Positions 43,563 through 52,472 of a stretch of 64,000 nucleotides of DNA are shown here, one piece after another; position 1 is the stretch's first letter, and the number at the start of each line of letters is the position of its first letter. Under the pieces are notes generated by a model, which worked only from the letters and a program-made list of their open reading frames with translations, searched no databases and had not been told where the DNA came from. The DNA is from Clostridia bacterium (GTDB lineage Bacteria; Bacillota; Clostridia; Oscillospirales; Acutalibacteraceae), in NCBI GenBank assembly GCA_017402845.1, contig JAFPLH010000079.1:29918-93917 (forward strand), given 5' to 3'. Position numbers and translations under genes: made by a program.

Positions 43563-44054
43563 TTATCCTCCGATCAATGCTCTTACCGCAAAAGCCTCGT
43601 ACAGCACAGGCACAATAAACAGCGTAAACACCAAGAATACGCATACTAAAACAGGAACTGTGCCTGAAACCGCTGCCGTTAATGCCGAAACAGCTCCGAC
43701 AATACACATTGTAAGCCCTGAAATAAAGGGTATTATCTTAATTGCGGTTATATTCTTTTTTGATATAATAGCTGCAATTATTATTCCAACAATTCCGCAG
43801 CCTATTTGCAAAGGAACAACAACTGTCATTAACAGCCTGTGCACAGCAGCCATTGAAGAACCGCTGCCAAGTATTTCAAAATAGCTTGATATTTCATTAT
43901 ATACAAAGCTTTCTGTTCCGAAGCCCTGAACCTTATCAGTTACACTGACAAAGGTTGAAAGAATTCTCCAAAGCATATGCCACAAGCCGCAAATTATCAT
44001 CATAACAGAGGTTACTATCAACTGTGAGCCGAAATTATTTTTTTCTTGTTTCAT
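43563..44054 (-). CDS. Hypothetical four-helix membrane protein
   Basis: 163 residues with four hydrophobic segments (about 10-30, 65-90, 95-115 and 130-155) and no soluble domain. The family is not recognised. It immediately precedes the asparaginase gene in one operon, so a link to amino-acid or ion transport is possible but unproven. Confidence 0.65.
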   Translation of the reverse strand: MKQEKNNFGSQLIVTSVMMIICGLWHMLWRILSTFVSVTDKVQGFGTESFVYNEISSYFEILGSGSSMAAVHRLLMTVVVPLQIGCGIVGIIIAAIISKKNITAIKIIPFISGLTMCIVGAVSALTAAVSGTVPVLVCVFLVFTLFIVPVLYEAFAVRALIGG

Positions 44055-44076
44055 AAATTCACCTCTTAAAAGAATA

Positions 44077-44107
44077 AACCGACAGCCGTAATATCTGGTT
44101 GTCGGTT
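44077..44107 (-). terminator. Terminator of mscL
   Basis: AACCGACA and TGTCGGTT form the stem; TATTCTTTT follows on the minus strand. Confidence 0.7.
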
Positions 44108-44207
44108 TTGTATTACAGAAAGGATCACGGACGTTTCTGATTCTCTGCCGTCATTCACCGCCAAATATATGGTGCAGATCACCGGCAGCAAGCTTTCAGA
44201 TATTTCC

Positions 44208-44705
44208 TTATTTCTTTTTCTCAACCTTGATTTTTTTCTCTTCTTCAAGCAAAGACGTACAATGCGGGCACTTTGTAGCCTTGACAGAGATCTCGCTGAA
44301 GCAGAACGGACATTCCTTTGTTGTAGGTTCTTCCGGAACTTCTTCTTGTTTCTTCTTTGTGATATCGGTAAGCTTGTTGACTGCTTTCACGATCATAAAA
44401 ATAATGATCGCCATAATAAGGAAATTAATGATCGCAGCTATAAATGCACCGAACTTGATAGTTCCTACATTCAATACCTTAGTCATCATTTCAAAGTCAG
44501 GCTCTCCTGTTTCAGGATTAACAAACTTACTGCCCGAAACAGTACCGATAAGAAGCTGGATAGCCGGCATGATAACATCATTGGAAAGTGATGTTACGAT
44601 CGCATTAAATGCTCCGCCTATGATAACACCGACTGCAAGATCCATTACGTTGCCTCTTGAGATGAATTCCTTAAATTCAGCGATCAAGCCTTTTTTTTCT
44701 GCCAT
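44208..44705 (-). CDS. mscL: Large-conductance mechanosensitive channel with C-terminal zinc ribbon
   Basis: 165 residues. The MscL core is clear: EFKEFISRGNVMDLAVGVIIGGAF (N-terminal helix and TM1, about 9-32), periplasmic loop, and TM2 (about 78-100). It opens under osmotic downshift. The C-terminus is extended by CPFCFSEISVKATKCPHC, a four-cysteine zinc ribbon, then a lysine-rich tail, where the usual family ends with a short helix. It is about 30 residues longer than typical MscL. Monocistronic. Confidence 0.93.
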   Translation of the reverse strand: MAEKKGLIAEFKEFISRGNVMDLAVGVIIGGAFNAIVTSLSNDVIMPAIQLLIGTVSGSKFVNPETGEPDFEMMTKVLNVGTIKFGAFIAAIINFLIMAIIIFMIVKAVNKLTDITKKKQEEVPEEPTTKECPFCFSEISVKATKCPHCTSLLEEEKKIKVEKKK

Positions 44706-44879
44706 TTTTGAAACCCTCTTTCAAAATATAATTAATACATATATATTATACTGTTTTATTTTGTAGGTTTCAATAGTTTTTTTGAATTTTTCCTGATATT
44801 TTATACGATTATATCATTATTATATACACATTAAGTAATCTCTCTTTCGTGCTGAGCAGTCAGTAAGAGTACGTCTAAA

Positions 44880-46154
44880 TCAACATTTCTGTTTTTTCCC
44901 CTTTACAGCGTCCCAATAAGCTTTGAAAGCCTGTTCGTTTTTATTTTTGCCGTACTCGTAGTATACAGCGTCTTTCAGTATATCGGGCAGATACTGCTGT
45001 TCAACCCATGCGTTCGGGTAATCGTGAGGGTACTTATAGAACTGTCCTTTATTCGGATTATCCGCGCCGTCATAATGCTTGTTTTGCAATTGTCTGGGAA
45101 TATTGCCTATCTTACCGCTTTGAATATCTGCCGTTGCTCTTGCAATACCGTTATATGCGGAATTTGATTTAGGCGCAGTTGCCACCATTACAACAGCATC
45201 TGCAAGCGGTATTCTTGCTTCCGGCAGTCCGACAGAATTTGCAATATCAACGCACGACTTCACGATAGGTATTATCTGCGGATAAGCCAGTCCCACATCT
45301 TCACAGACACAGACCATAAGCCTTCTGCACGCTGAGGCAAGATCTCCGGCTTCGAGCAAACGAGCAAGATAGTATAATGCAGCGTCAGGATCAGATCCTC
45401 GCATAGACTTTTGATATCCTGACACTATATCGTAATGAGAATCGCCGTCACGATCATATCGTAATGCGCTTTTTTGAGTAAGCTCAGCAGCCGACTCCAT
45501 AGTAATTATTTCTTCTTCGCCCTGCTTAACAGCAGTAAGCGACGTAAGCTCAACTGCATTCAAGGCTTTTCGCACATCTCCGCCGCAAGCCGTGGCAATA
45601 TACTTTGATACTCCGTCTTGAAGCTTTATTTTAATACCCCTGTCTTTTGCTATAATGTCAAAAGCACGTTTTACAGCTTTTTCCGTTTCATCGGGTTCAA
45701 CAGGTTTGAATTCAAAAACGGTGCTTCGGCTAAGAATAGCGTTGTATACGTAAAAATACGGATTTTCGGTAGTTGATGCGATCAATGTTATACTTCCGTT
45801 CTCGATAAATTCAAGAAGCGTCTGCTGCTGCTTTTTATTAAAATACTGTATCTCATCAAGATACAGCAAGATACCATTCATACCCGAAAACGTATTGATC
45901 TGAGAAACTACATCTTTTATATCCTGAGTAGAAGCAGTCGTTGCATTAAGCTTGCGCAGAGTTTTATTTGTTCTGCCGGCAATAATAGAAGCAAGCGTAG
46001 TTTTTCCGATACCCGACGGTCCGTAAAATACCATATTAGGAATCTGCCCCGACTCTATAATTCTTCTTAGCGGCTTACCCTCGCCTAAAAGATGCTTTTG
46101 TCCGACAACTTCATCAAGTGTGGCAGGACGTATTCTATCTGCCAAAGGAGTCAT
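44880..46154 (-). CDS. rarA: Replication-associated recombination protein A (RarA/MgsA)
   Basis: 424 residues. AAA+ domain with YGPSGIGKTT (about 44-53) and LYLDEIQYF (about 97-105), then the RarA C-terminal domain with PEARIPLADAVVMVATAPKSN. The family acts at stalled replication forks with SSB and RecA. A standalone gene downstream of glyA, separated by a terminator. Confidence 0.93.
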   Translation of the reverse strand: MTPLADRIRPATLDEVVGQKHLLGEGKPLRRIIESGQIPNMVFYGPSGIGKTTLASIIAGRTNKTLRKLNATTASTQDIKDVVSQINTFSGMNGILLYLDEIQYFNKKQQQTLLEFIENGSITLIASTTENPYFYVYNAILSRSTVFEFKPVEPDETEKAVKRAFDIIAKDRGIKIKLQDGVSKYIATACGGDVRKALNAVELTSLTAVKQGEEEIITMESAAELTQKSALRYDRDGDSHYDIVSGYQKSMRGSDPDAALYYLARLLEAGDLASACRRLMVCVCEDVGLAYPQIIPIVKSCVDIANSVGLPEARIPLADAVVMVATAPKSNSAYNGIARATADIQSGKIGNIPRQLQNKHYDGADNPNKGQFYKYPHDYPNAWVEQQYLPDILKDAVYYEYGKNKNEQAFKAYWDAVKGKKQKC

Positions 46155-46190
46155 TTAGTACTTTCACCTCTTAAATCACAATAAAACACA

Positions 46191-46211
46191 AGGAGAGGCA
46201 ATGCCTCTCCT
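46191..46211 (-). terminator. Terminator of glyA
   Basis: A near-perfect palindrome AGGAGAGGCATTGCCTCTCCT; on the minus strand TGTGTTTTATT follows. The very short loop is unusual. Confidence 0.65.
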
Positions 46212-46233
46212 CAAATTTTAATTTACAGTAATA

Positions 46234-47487
46234 TTACTCGTAAAGCGGATACTTCTTAAGAAGCTCGTCAACGCCTGCCTGAACTTTTTCTTTGTTGCCT
46301 TCAAAGTCCTCGATAACAAGATGTATGAACTCTGCTATCTTGTCCATATCTTCTTCAACAAGACCTCTTGAAGTAACAGCAGCCGTACCCAAACGAACGC
46401 CGCTTGTTACAAACGGACTTCTCTTTTCGTTTGGGATCGTGTTTTTGTTTGCGGTAATATATACCTCATCAAGATTATGTTCAAGCTCTTTTCCTGTAAG
46501 CTCTGAGTCTGAAAGATCAAGCAGCATTACGTGATTATCTGTACCGCCGGATACAAGCTTATGACCTCTGCTTGTAAGTCCGTTTGCAAGAGCCTGTGCA
46601 TTCTTAACTATCTGCTCGCCGTAAGCCTTGAATTCAGGCTTGAGAGCCTCGCCAAGACAAACTGCCTTTGCAGCGATAACATGCATAAGCGGGCCGCCCT
46701 GTGAACCGGGGAATACAGCCTTATCTATGATCTTTGCGTACTGCTCTTTGCAAAGTATCAGACCGCCTCTCGGACCTCTCAAGGTCTTATGAGTAGTTGT
46801 GGTAACAAAGTCTGAATACGGTACCGGATTCGGATGAGCTCCGGCAGCAACAAGACCTGCAATGTGAGCCATATCTACCATAAGCATTGCTCCGCAAGCG
46901 TCTGCGATCTCTCTGAACTTTGCAAAGTCTATAACTCTCGGATATGCGCTTGCGCCTGCAACTATAAGCTTGGGCTTAACCTCCATAGCGATCTGCATAA
47001 CCTTATCGTAATCTATTCTGTGTGTTGCGGGATCAACGCCGTAAGGAACAAAATTATAGTATTTACCCGACATATTTACGGGAGAACCATGAGACAAATG
47101 TCCGCCCTCTGCAAGGTTCATACCCATAACAGTATCGCCCGGCTCAAGAACTGCAAAGTATACTGCCATATTTGCCTGTGCGCCTGAATGAGGCTGAACA
47201 TTGGCATGATCTGCACCGAACAGCTCGCATGCACGCTTTCTTGCGATTTCTTCGACAATATCAACGCACTGACAGCCGCCGTAATATCTCTTTCCCGGAT
47301 AACCCTCGGCATATTTATTTGTAAGCACACTGCCCATAGCTGCCATAACAGCAGGGGAAACAAGATTTTCTGAAGCTATAAGCTCCAGATTTCTTCTTTG
47401 TCTTTTAAGTTCAAGCTGCATACCCTCGGCTACGTCTTTATCGAACTGAGATACAAAGCTTATCGTATCAAGATATTCACTGTACAT
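46234..47487 (-). CDS. glyA: Serine hydroxymethyltransferase
   Basis: 417 residues, standard length. The PLP lysine is in [13 protein letters not shown] (about 225-237), with [13 protein letters not shown] (about 53-65) near the N-terminus. Interconverts serine and glycine with tetrahydrofolate. No glycine riboswitch or other leader element is visible upstream. Confidence 0.96.
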   Translation of the reverse strand: MYSEYLDTISFVSQFDKDVAEGMQLELKRQRRNLELIASENLVSPAVMAAMGSVLTNKYAEGYPGKRYYGGCQCVDIVEEIARKRACELFGADHANVQPHSGAQANMAVYFAVLEPGDTVMGMNLAEGGHLSHGSPVNMSGKYYNFVPYGVDPATHRIDYDKVMQIAMEVKPKLIVAGASAYPRVIDFAKFREIADACGAMLMVDMAHIAGLVAAGAHPNPVPYSDFVTTTTHKTLRGPRGGLILCKEQYAKIIDKAVFPGSQGGPLMHVIAAKAVCLGEALKPEFKAYGEQIVKNAQALANGLTSRGHKLVSGGTDNHVMLLDLSDSELTGKELEHNLDEVYITANKNTIPNEKRSPFVTSGVRLGTAAVTSRGLVEEDMDKIAEFIHLVIEDFEGNKEKVQAGVDELLKKYPLYE

Positions 47488-47631
47488 TATTTCGTTCTCC
47501 TTTTATACTTCACAAAAAGCATATTTTTGATATTTACTGTATCATTATACAATAAAATTAAAATGTTTGCAATACACTGAAACACATTTATTTATCTATT
47601 CACATTAGTTTTAAACTTTTTCTATAAAAAC

Positions 47632-47694
47632 GAGGAAAAAGGAATTTCGGGTATTGCTCCATTATGAGTATTACCTCAGTTTTCCTTTTTCCTC
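47632..47694 (-). terminator. Long terminator of deacetylase gene 2
   Basis: GAGGAAAAAGGAA pairs with TTCCTTTTTCCTC; an inner stem GGTATTGCTC/GAGTATTACC stacks on it. GTTTTTATAG follows on the minus strand. Confidence 0.8.
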
Positions 47695-47711
47695 TTTTAC
47701 ATTCTCATTAT

Positions 47712-48965
47712 TTACGATAAATCAGGAACCTTAGGTCTTGAATCGTCGAATATCAGACTTACATCAGAAAACAGATCAGACATTTCTTTCGGGTAATGTG
47801 ACATTCTGTATCCGTCAATATTTCTTCTTGCACCTCTGAAATAGCGAGTACCCGTCTGCATCCATGCGCTCCGGCTTGAATCAACATTCAGAAAATACCT
47901 GAAGCCCGCATTATACAAAATCTCAAATTTAGGTGTTTTCTCGTATGAGTCAAACGAAACATCGCTTGTAATATCGTCACCGTAGGGATATATAAACACA
48001 TCAGTTTTGCCGATAAGCGAGCCTATCTGTTCAGACCAGTCATTAGTATCTTTTTGCAGCGTTTCAACATCTGCCGAGCCGCATTGAATGTGTCCGTATG
48101 AATGGGACGCCAAAACATAACCGTCTGCCTTTAATGCTTCTGCAATTTGTCTTACAGCGTTACATTCCTTCTGATACTCCGGCGAATCGGGATCAATAAT
48201 GTTATGATAACCAAACGCACCCTCAAATCCTGTTACGGCAATAGTAGCCTTTGCCCCGTTGTATGAAAAATCAGGGTGCTTTGCAACAAAATCGTCTAAT
48301 ATCGGAATAAGATCATACGCACCCACTGAAACAGAGCCGTCCTCTAATACGTATTCACACATGGGCTTTCCGTTTTTTATTACAATTTTTGTTGCAAAAC
48401 CGTCGCCCGTCATATAGCTGTAATAATTAACATCGTCCTGTGAAATAACAATCGGCTTTTTCTGTATAGGCAGCATAAGCTCATTAGGTATAAATCCGTC
48501 TGCTGTCTGAATATACAGATCGTGCGGAGATACCAGTACATAATTATTTTCATAAAGCTGCTCTAAAATAGCTTCAAATTCACCGACAGTGGTCATATAC
48601 AGATTATAACCGTCCTCATCTTCATCATTGTCAAAAGCTAGGTCATTGTCAACTATTAAAGAATGAAAGAAAATATGCGGAGTTTTTGAAACGTCTTTCT
48701 TTTCAAGACGTACATTGTCCGTGGATATATCTTCGTTTGTCTGCGTCTGCTGTGACAATGTCTGCTCCTGCGCATCAGTCTGCGGTTTGTCTATTGAAGT
48801 ATCCTGAACATTCTGCTGTACTTCGGTCTGTGCGTTGCTTTTCTCTGTATCGCTCTCATCTGCTTTATTTGACACAACAGCCATAGCAGACATAATACAA
48901 ACCATCATAACACCCATGGTGCACAATAAACCTATCAAGCCTTTACTGCTCATTCCCTTTTCCAT
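47712..48965 (-). CDS. Polysaccharide deacetylase family protein, membrane-anchored (copy 2)
   Basis: 417 residues. One N-terminal membrane helix (about 10-30), a Gln/Thr/Asp-rich linker to about 95, then a NodB-like domain. Metal and catalytic motifs are visible: SQDDVNYY (Asp-Asp), SHSYGHIQC (His-x3-His) and FIYPYGDD. Such enzymes remove acetyl or other groups from peptidoglycan or other wall glycans. From about residue 95 on it is clearly paralogous to the protein encoded at 49377-50624, while the anchor and linker differ. Own promoter presumed, since a terminator lies upstream at 49025. Confidence 0.8.
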   Translation of the reverse strand: MEKGMSSKGLIGLLCTMGVMMVCIMSAMAVVSNKADESDTEKSNAQTEVQQNVQDTSIDKPQTDAQEQTLSQQTQTNEDISTDNVRLEKKDVSKTPHIFFHSLIVDNDLAFDNDEDEDGYNLYMTTVGEFEAILEQLYENNYVLVSPHDLYIQTADGFIPNELMLPIQKKPIVISQDDVNYYSYMTGDGFATKIVIKNGKPMCEYVLEDGSVSVGAYDLIPILDDFVAKHPDFSYNGAKATIAVTGFEGAFGYHNIIDPDSPEYQKECNAVRQIAEALKADGYVLASHSYGHIQCGSADVETLQKDTNDWSEQIGSLIGKTDVFIYPYGDDITSDVSFDSYEKTPKFEILYNAGFRYFLNVDSSRSAWMQTGTRYFRGARRNIDGYRMSHYPKEMSDLFSDVSLIFDDSRPKVPDLS

Positions 48966-49024
48966 TTACAATATACCTCATTATCTATTATATTATTTAG
49001 TCTTACATAATACCATTCAAAAAA

Positions 49025-49050
49025 GGTTCCGGAAGAAGCTTTCCGAAACC
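49025..49050 (-). terminator. Terminator of deacetylase gene 1
   Basis: GGTTTCGGAA and TTCCGGAACC flank AGCTTC on the minus strand, followed by TTTTTTG. The intergenic stretch 49051-49376 holds no gene I can support. It includes a GGAACCACCGACTTATTC stretch weakly resembling the family A terminus. Confidence 0.75.
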
Positions 49051-49376
49051 CTACCTAAGGAACCACCGACTTATTCAATGTATTCCTGATAATTCTGCGG
49101 TAGGGCGGAAAACTCAGTAAAACGATCCTTCGACCAGAAAATTCGCCGTAAACACGTTCTGCTTTAATACTTTAAAAAAAGTATATTTTTGACATCCTAC
49201 CTTTTTATTATACAACATCATGAAAAAAATTGCAATATTATTGACACTATATGTTAGTCTGAATTAACGCATATTACGCAGAAAAATAAGGAATATACCG
49301 ACTTAAACATTGTGAAATATAAACAATATGCTCATCAGATCAACATTAGCATACAGTAATAAAGAGAATTATCCCT

Positions 49377-50624
49377 TTAATTCAGATCACCAACACTCGG
49401 ACGTCTGTTATCGTATATTTTGCTAAGGTCATAAAACAGATCAGACATTTCATCACCGTTATGTGACATTCTGTATCCGTCTATATTTCTCCTTGCGCCT
49501 CTGAAATAACGAGTACCCGTTTGCATCCACGCATCATGACTTGAATCGACATTCAAATAATACCTGAAGCCTGCATTATATAGGATCTCAAATTTCGGCG
49601 TATCCTCATAAGCATCATAATAAACATCAGAGGTAAGGTCTTCACCGTAGGGGTAGATCAAAATATCCGTACCGCCTATCAGCGAACCTATCTGTTCTGA
49701 CCAGTCTTTTGTATCATTTCTGAGCGTTTCAATTTCCGACGTTCCGCACGGAATATGACCGTATGTATGCGACGCCAGATCATAACCGGAAGACTTTAAC
49801 GTTTCTGCAATTTTTCTGACTGTATCACATTCTTCAGAGTACTCCGGAGAATTCTGATCTATGACATTGTGATAACCAAACGCACCCTCGAAGCCCGTAA
49901 CAGCTATAACAGCCTTTGCACCGTGGTACGAAAAATCAGGGTGTTTTTCGACAAAATCATCTAATATAGGTACAACGTCGTATGCACCAACACTTACTGT
50001 GCCGTCCTGATCAATATATTCGCAGCGCACCTTTCCTTTGTCGATAACAAATCTGCTTGCAAACCCGTCATTTTTCATATAGCTGTAATAGTTTACATCG
50101 TCCTGAGAAATAACTATCGGGCGCTTCTCTGCCGGCAGCAATATTTCATTTGGTATAAACCCGTTCTCAGTTTCAACATACAGATCATGCGGTGATACCA
50201 GAACATAGTTGTTTTTATATAGCTGCTCTAAGATTTCTTTAAACTCATCAATTGTTGTCATATACAAATTATAGCCGGCGGCGTCTTCATCACCGTCAAA
50301 AGCAAGCTGAGTGTCGCAGATCAACGAATGAAAAAATATGTGCGGAGTCTGCGAAGGTTCTTTAAGCTCAAGCTCATTCATCTTCTGAGTATATTCTTCT
50401 ATCGTCTGATTATATATTAACGATTTTCCTGTATCCGACTTTAGAATATCTATTGCTTTACTGTAATTATATTGACTTGCGGCAAGCTGAGCTTCTTTAT
50501 ATAATGTATTACTATTTTTCATTTTTACAAAAAAGAATACCGCAGCGCATAACGCACAAATCAGAATGACAACTACCGCTGTAAGAATGTAGGTCAACTT
50601 TTTATTATTTGATCTTCTCTCCAT
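49377..50624 (-). CDS. Polysaccharide deacetylase family protein, membrane-anchored (copy 1)
   Basis: 415 residues. N-terminal membrane helix (about 11-33), a linker of about 60 residues with a helical repeat-like segment, then a NodB-like domain with SQDDVNYY, SHTYGHIPC and LIYPYGED. Very similar to copy 2 in the catalytic domain; only the N-terminal 90 residues differ. The pair looks like a tandem duplication, with divergence in the part that positions the enzyme. Substrate unknown. Confidence 0.8.
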   Translation of the reverse strand: MERRSNNKKLTYILTAVVVILICALCAAVFFFVKMKNSNTLYKEAQLAASQYNYSKAIDILKSDTGKSLIYNQTIEEYTQKMNELELKEPSQTPHIFFHSLICDTQLAFDGDEDAAGYNLYMTTIDEFKEILEQLYKNNYVLVSPHDLYVETENGFIPNEILLPAEKRPIVISQDDVNYYSYMKNDGFASRFVIDKGKVRCEYIDQDGTVSVGAYDVVPILDDFVEKHPDFSYHGAKAVIAVTGFEGAFGYHNVIDQNSPEYSEECDTVRKIAETLKSSGYDLASHTYGHIPCGTSEIETLRNDTKDWSEQIGSLIGGTDILIYPYGEDLTSDVYYDAYEDTPKFEILYNAGFRYYLNVDSSHDAWMQTGTRYFRGARRNIDGYRMSHNGDEMSDLFYDLSKIYDNRRPSVGDLN

Positions 50625-50699
50625 ATACTCTGCACCTCAATAACAAAATAGTATAAAGAATAAATATCATGCTTAGCGCCAAAAAATCAGATAACAAAT

Positions 50700-50730
50700 A
50701 AAGTCTTGAAAACCACTGTTTCCAAGACTT
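50700..50730 (-). terminator. Hairpin terminator
   Basis: AAGTCTTG and CAAGACTT pair with a longer imperfect stem; TTATTTG follows on the minus strand. It lies just beyond the duplicated tRNA-Trp end. Confidence 0.65.
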
Positions 50731-50736
50731 ACAAAA

Positions 50737-50938
50737 GCAGGGGCAGAAGGACTCGACCAATTGCTTACGCAATTGACCGCTCGGCTGTCGCCTCGCCGCT
50801 CACTAAAAATGCTCCGCAGGAGCATTTTCTTAACGCTCGCGCCCTCTCGGGTTCGAGTCCGGCTCGTTTAGTTTAAATAAAAGGCTCCGAAACCTATTCA
50901 CATTTCGGAGCTTTACTGGCAGGGGCAGAAGGACTCGA
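50737..50938. repeat. Duplicated tRNA-Trp 3' end enclosing a small hairpin element
   Basis: A 20-bp direct repeat, GCAGGGGCAGAAGGACTCGA, occurs at 50737-50756 and at 50919-50938. The second copy is the 3' end of tRNA-Trp. Between them, GGACTCGACC at 50749 is inverted relative to GGTTCGAGTCC at 50850, enclosing a strong hairpin (AAAATGCTCC/GGAGCATTTT, 50806-50828) and GC-rich stretches. The layout suggests an insertion at the tRNA 3' end or a small tRNA-associated repeat. Confidence 0.65.
50883..50912 (-). terminator. Terminator of tRNA-Trp
   Basis: AGCTCCGAAA pairs with TTTCGGAGCC on the minus strand, then TTTTATTT. Confidence 0.85.
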
Positions 50939-50992
50939 ACCCTCGGCACGCGGTTTTGGAGACCGCTGCTCTACCAACTGAGCTATACCCCT
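50917..50992 (-). tRNA. tRNA-Trp(CCA)
   Basis: Acceptor AGGGGTA/TGCCCCT, anticodon stem GCGGT/ACCGC with loop CTCCAAA (anticodon CCA), T-loop TTCGAGT, encoded CCA end. Confidence 0.94.
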
Positions 50993-51019
50993 AAATATAT
51001 CACTTTCAAGTGCTTTTCT

Positions 51020-51048
51020 ATTATAGCAAGTAATATTCTGTTTGTCAA
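51020..51048 (-). promoter_or_regulatory. Consensus promoter for tRNA-Trp
   Basis: TTGACA, 17 bp, TATAAT on the minus strand. Confidence 0.9.
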
Positions 51049-51570
51049 CCCTTTTTTAAATTTTTTATTAGTTTGTGTACCTTTTTTTGTTTTATTGATA
51101 ATTAATGATATGCTTATGCTTGATACGCTCTAAAAATACGTATTATAGTTTTATCAATACCGGCAGTATAAGCACCACTGACGGAGCTTTACCTCTAAAA
51201 CAAAAAATACATCATAAGTTGCTTCCTACCTATTCTTATATAATTAAGATCAAAGATCATGTCGTATTTCCTCGCACAGTTTACTATCAAAAGACCGAAA
51301 AACAAGTGTATCAAAAAGAAAGAAAATCCACAAATTGTAATAGTCAATAAATTTTTTCAATAAAATATTAAGCATTTATGAAATTAAAAAGTATTTTTGA
51401 AGAATTTGTGACTTTCTTTTTGTTAATAATGAATAATGTATCGCCCATTTTGTTGTTACTAAGTGATAAAATTTTGACGTGTTATATTTATTTAACACAA
51501 TTGTTTAGTAAATATAACCAAATTTTCACCATTATCTTTTACACCTAAGGTCTGAAAAAAATAAAAATAT
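51049..51570. other. AT-rich gap upstream of the major pilin
   Basis: No supported gene. An 81-codon plus-strand frame at 51105-51350 has no ribosome-binding site and no recognisable protein character. A short hairpin GTGTTA/TAACAC near 51479-51498 is the only structure noted. Confidence 0.45.
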
Positions 51571-51573
51571 GTG

Positions 51574-51602
51574 TTGACATTCGGACAAATTTATTGTATT
51601 AT
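51574..51602 (+). promoter_or_regulatory. Strong promoter of the major pilin gene
   Basis: TTGACA, 17 bp, TATTAT. The leader of about 70 nt contains a small hairpin pair (GACG/CGTC and GCC/GGC near 51610-51640) that fits no riboswitch I know. Confidence 0.85.
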
Positions 51603-51677
51603 AAATATGCAATCAGCCGACGGTACGTCATAAGCCGAAGGCGCAAAAAATTTATAAAAAGAAAGAGGTAATGTATT

Positions 51678-52178
51678 ATGACAATGATGCAGAAAATGCA
51701 GGCTAAGAAGTCCAAGAAAGGTTTTACACTCGTTGAGCTCGTAATCGTTATTGCAATCCTTGCAATCTTGGCAGCAATCGCTATCCCGGTAATTACAACA
51801 ACAATCAACTCCGCAAAGCTCTCCACACTCCAGTCTGACTGCACAACTCTTGACATGGTTCTTAAAGAGGCAGTTAACACATCTTTGGCAAAGATCACAA
51901 CAACAACATACGGTTCTGGTAGTGTAACAGCTGCTAACGCAAAGGTTTCTGACGTTCTTTACACAAACGACCTCAGCACAACAATCATGGATACAAGAAA
52001 TATCGGTGGTAAGCAGTATCAGCTCGGTTGGAACGGTGAGTCTGTAAAGGTTTATGTAGGCGCTAGTGGTTCTTCTAACGCTAATTTCCTTGCTGCACCA
52101 ATCGCTTCTCTTGAGCCTGCTGGTGCTAAGGGTACTCCAATCGCTTCTGGTTCTGTCCTTGGTGCAACAACTACCTAA
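51678..52178 (+). CDS. Major type IV pilin (prepilin)
   Basis: 166 residues. The N-terminus QAKKSKKGFTLVELVIVIAI is a classical prepilin signal; cleavage after Gly gives Phe1 with Glu5. The 25-residue hydrophobic helix is followed by a short globular domain rich in Thr/Ser/Ala/Gly. Codon choice (CTC, ATC, AAG, ACA) and the near-consensus promoter differ from neighbouring genes and suggest very high expression, as expected for a fibre subunit. It stands alone, about 20 kb from the minor pilin operon. Assembly genes (pilB/C/D) are outside the window. Confidence 0.9.
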   Translation: MTMMQKMQAKKSKKGFTLVELVIVIAILAILAAIAIPVITTTINSAKLSTLQSDCTTLDMVLKEAVNTSLAKITTTTYGSGSVTAANAKVSDVLYTNDLSTTIMDTRNIGGKQYQLGWNGESVKVYVGASGSSNANFLAAPIASLEPAGAKGTPIASGSVLGATTT

Positions 52179-52204
52179 TTAAGCTTGCTAATAGCAAATA
52201 TTTT

Positions 52205-52234
52205 GAGCCGAACAGAAATGTTCGGCTCTTTTTT
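52205..52234 (+). terminator. Terminator of the major pilin gene
   Basis: GAGCCGAACA and TGTTCGGCTC with a GAAA tetraloop and six T. A textbook strong terminator. Confidence 0.95.
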
Positions 52235-52378
52235 GTTTTAATATTATTTTTCATCTTGTCGGTTGTTCCGGCTGATAGTGTTACTATAAGAAGTTTCTTC
52301 TTTACAATATATTCTATTTACATACGCAAGTATACCGAAAAAAACTATAAATTAGAAATTAATATTGCATATTACCTA

Positions 52379-52407
52379 TTGTAAGAGTTTTCGCTTTGTG
52401 ATATAAT
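52379..52407 (+). promoter_or_regulatory. Promoter of the PASTA kinase gene
   Basis: TTGTAA, 17 bp, TATAAT, 65 bp upstream of the GTG start. Confidence 0.75.
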
Positions 52408-52472
52408 TAATATTACCGTATTGTAACATTTTTTAGAATAATAAAGAAAAGTTTTGGGAGGGAGATAAGTTC

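Noticed and set aside
47488..47580. Glycine or other riboswitch before glyA
   Set aside because: The upstream sequence is short and AT-rich with no conserved aptamer elements.
49054..49080. CTAAGGAACCACCGAC resembling the family A terminus
   Set aside because: Match is short and degrades after about ten bases; no second end found.
51105..51350. 81-codon open frame on the plus strand upstream of the major pilin gene
   Set aside because: No ribosome-binding site, no recognisable domain or membrane character, and very AT-rich context; likely chance.
51603..51677. Possible c-di-GMP riboswitch in the pilin leader, since such switches often control clostridial pili
   Set aside because: The conserved blocks of type I and II c-di-GMP aptamers are not present, and the leader is too short.
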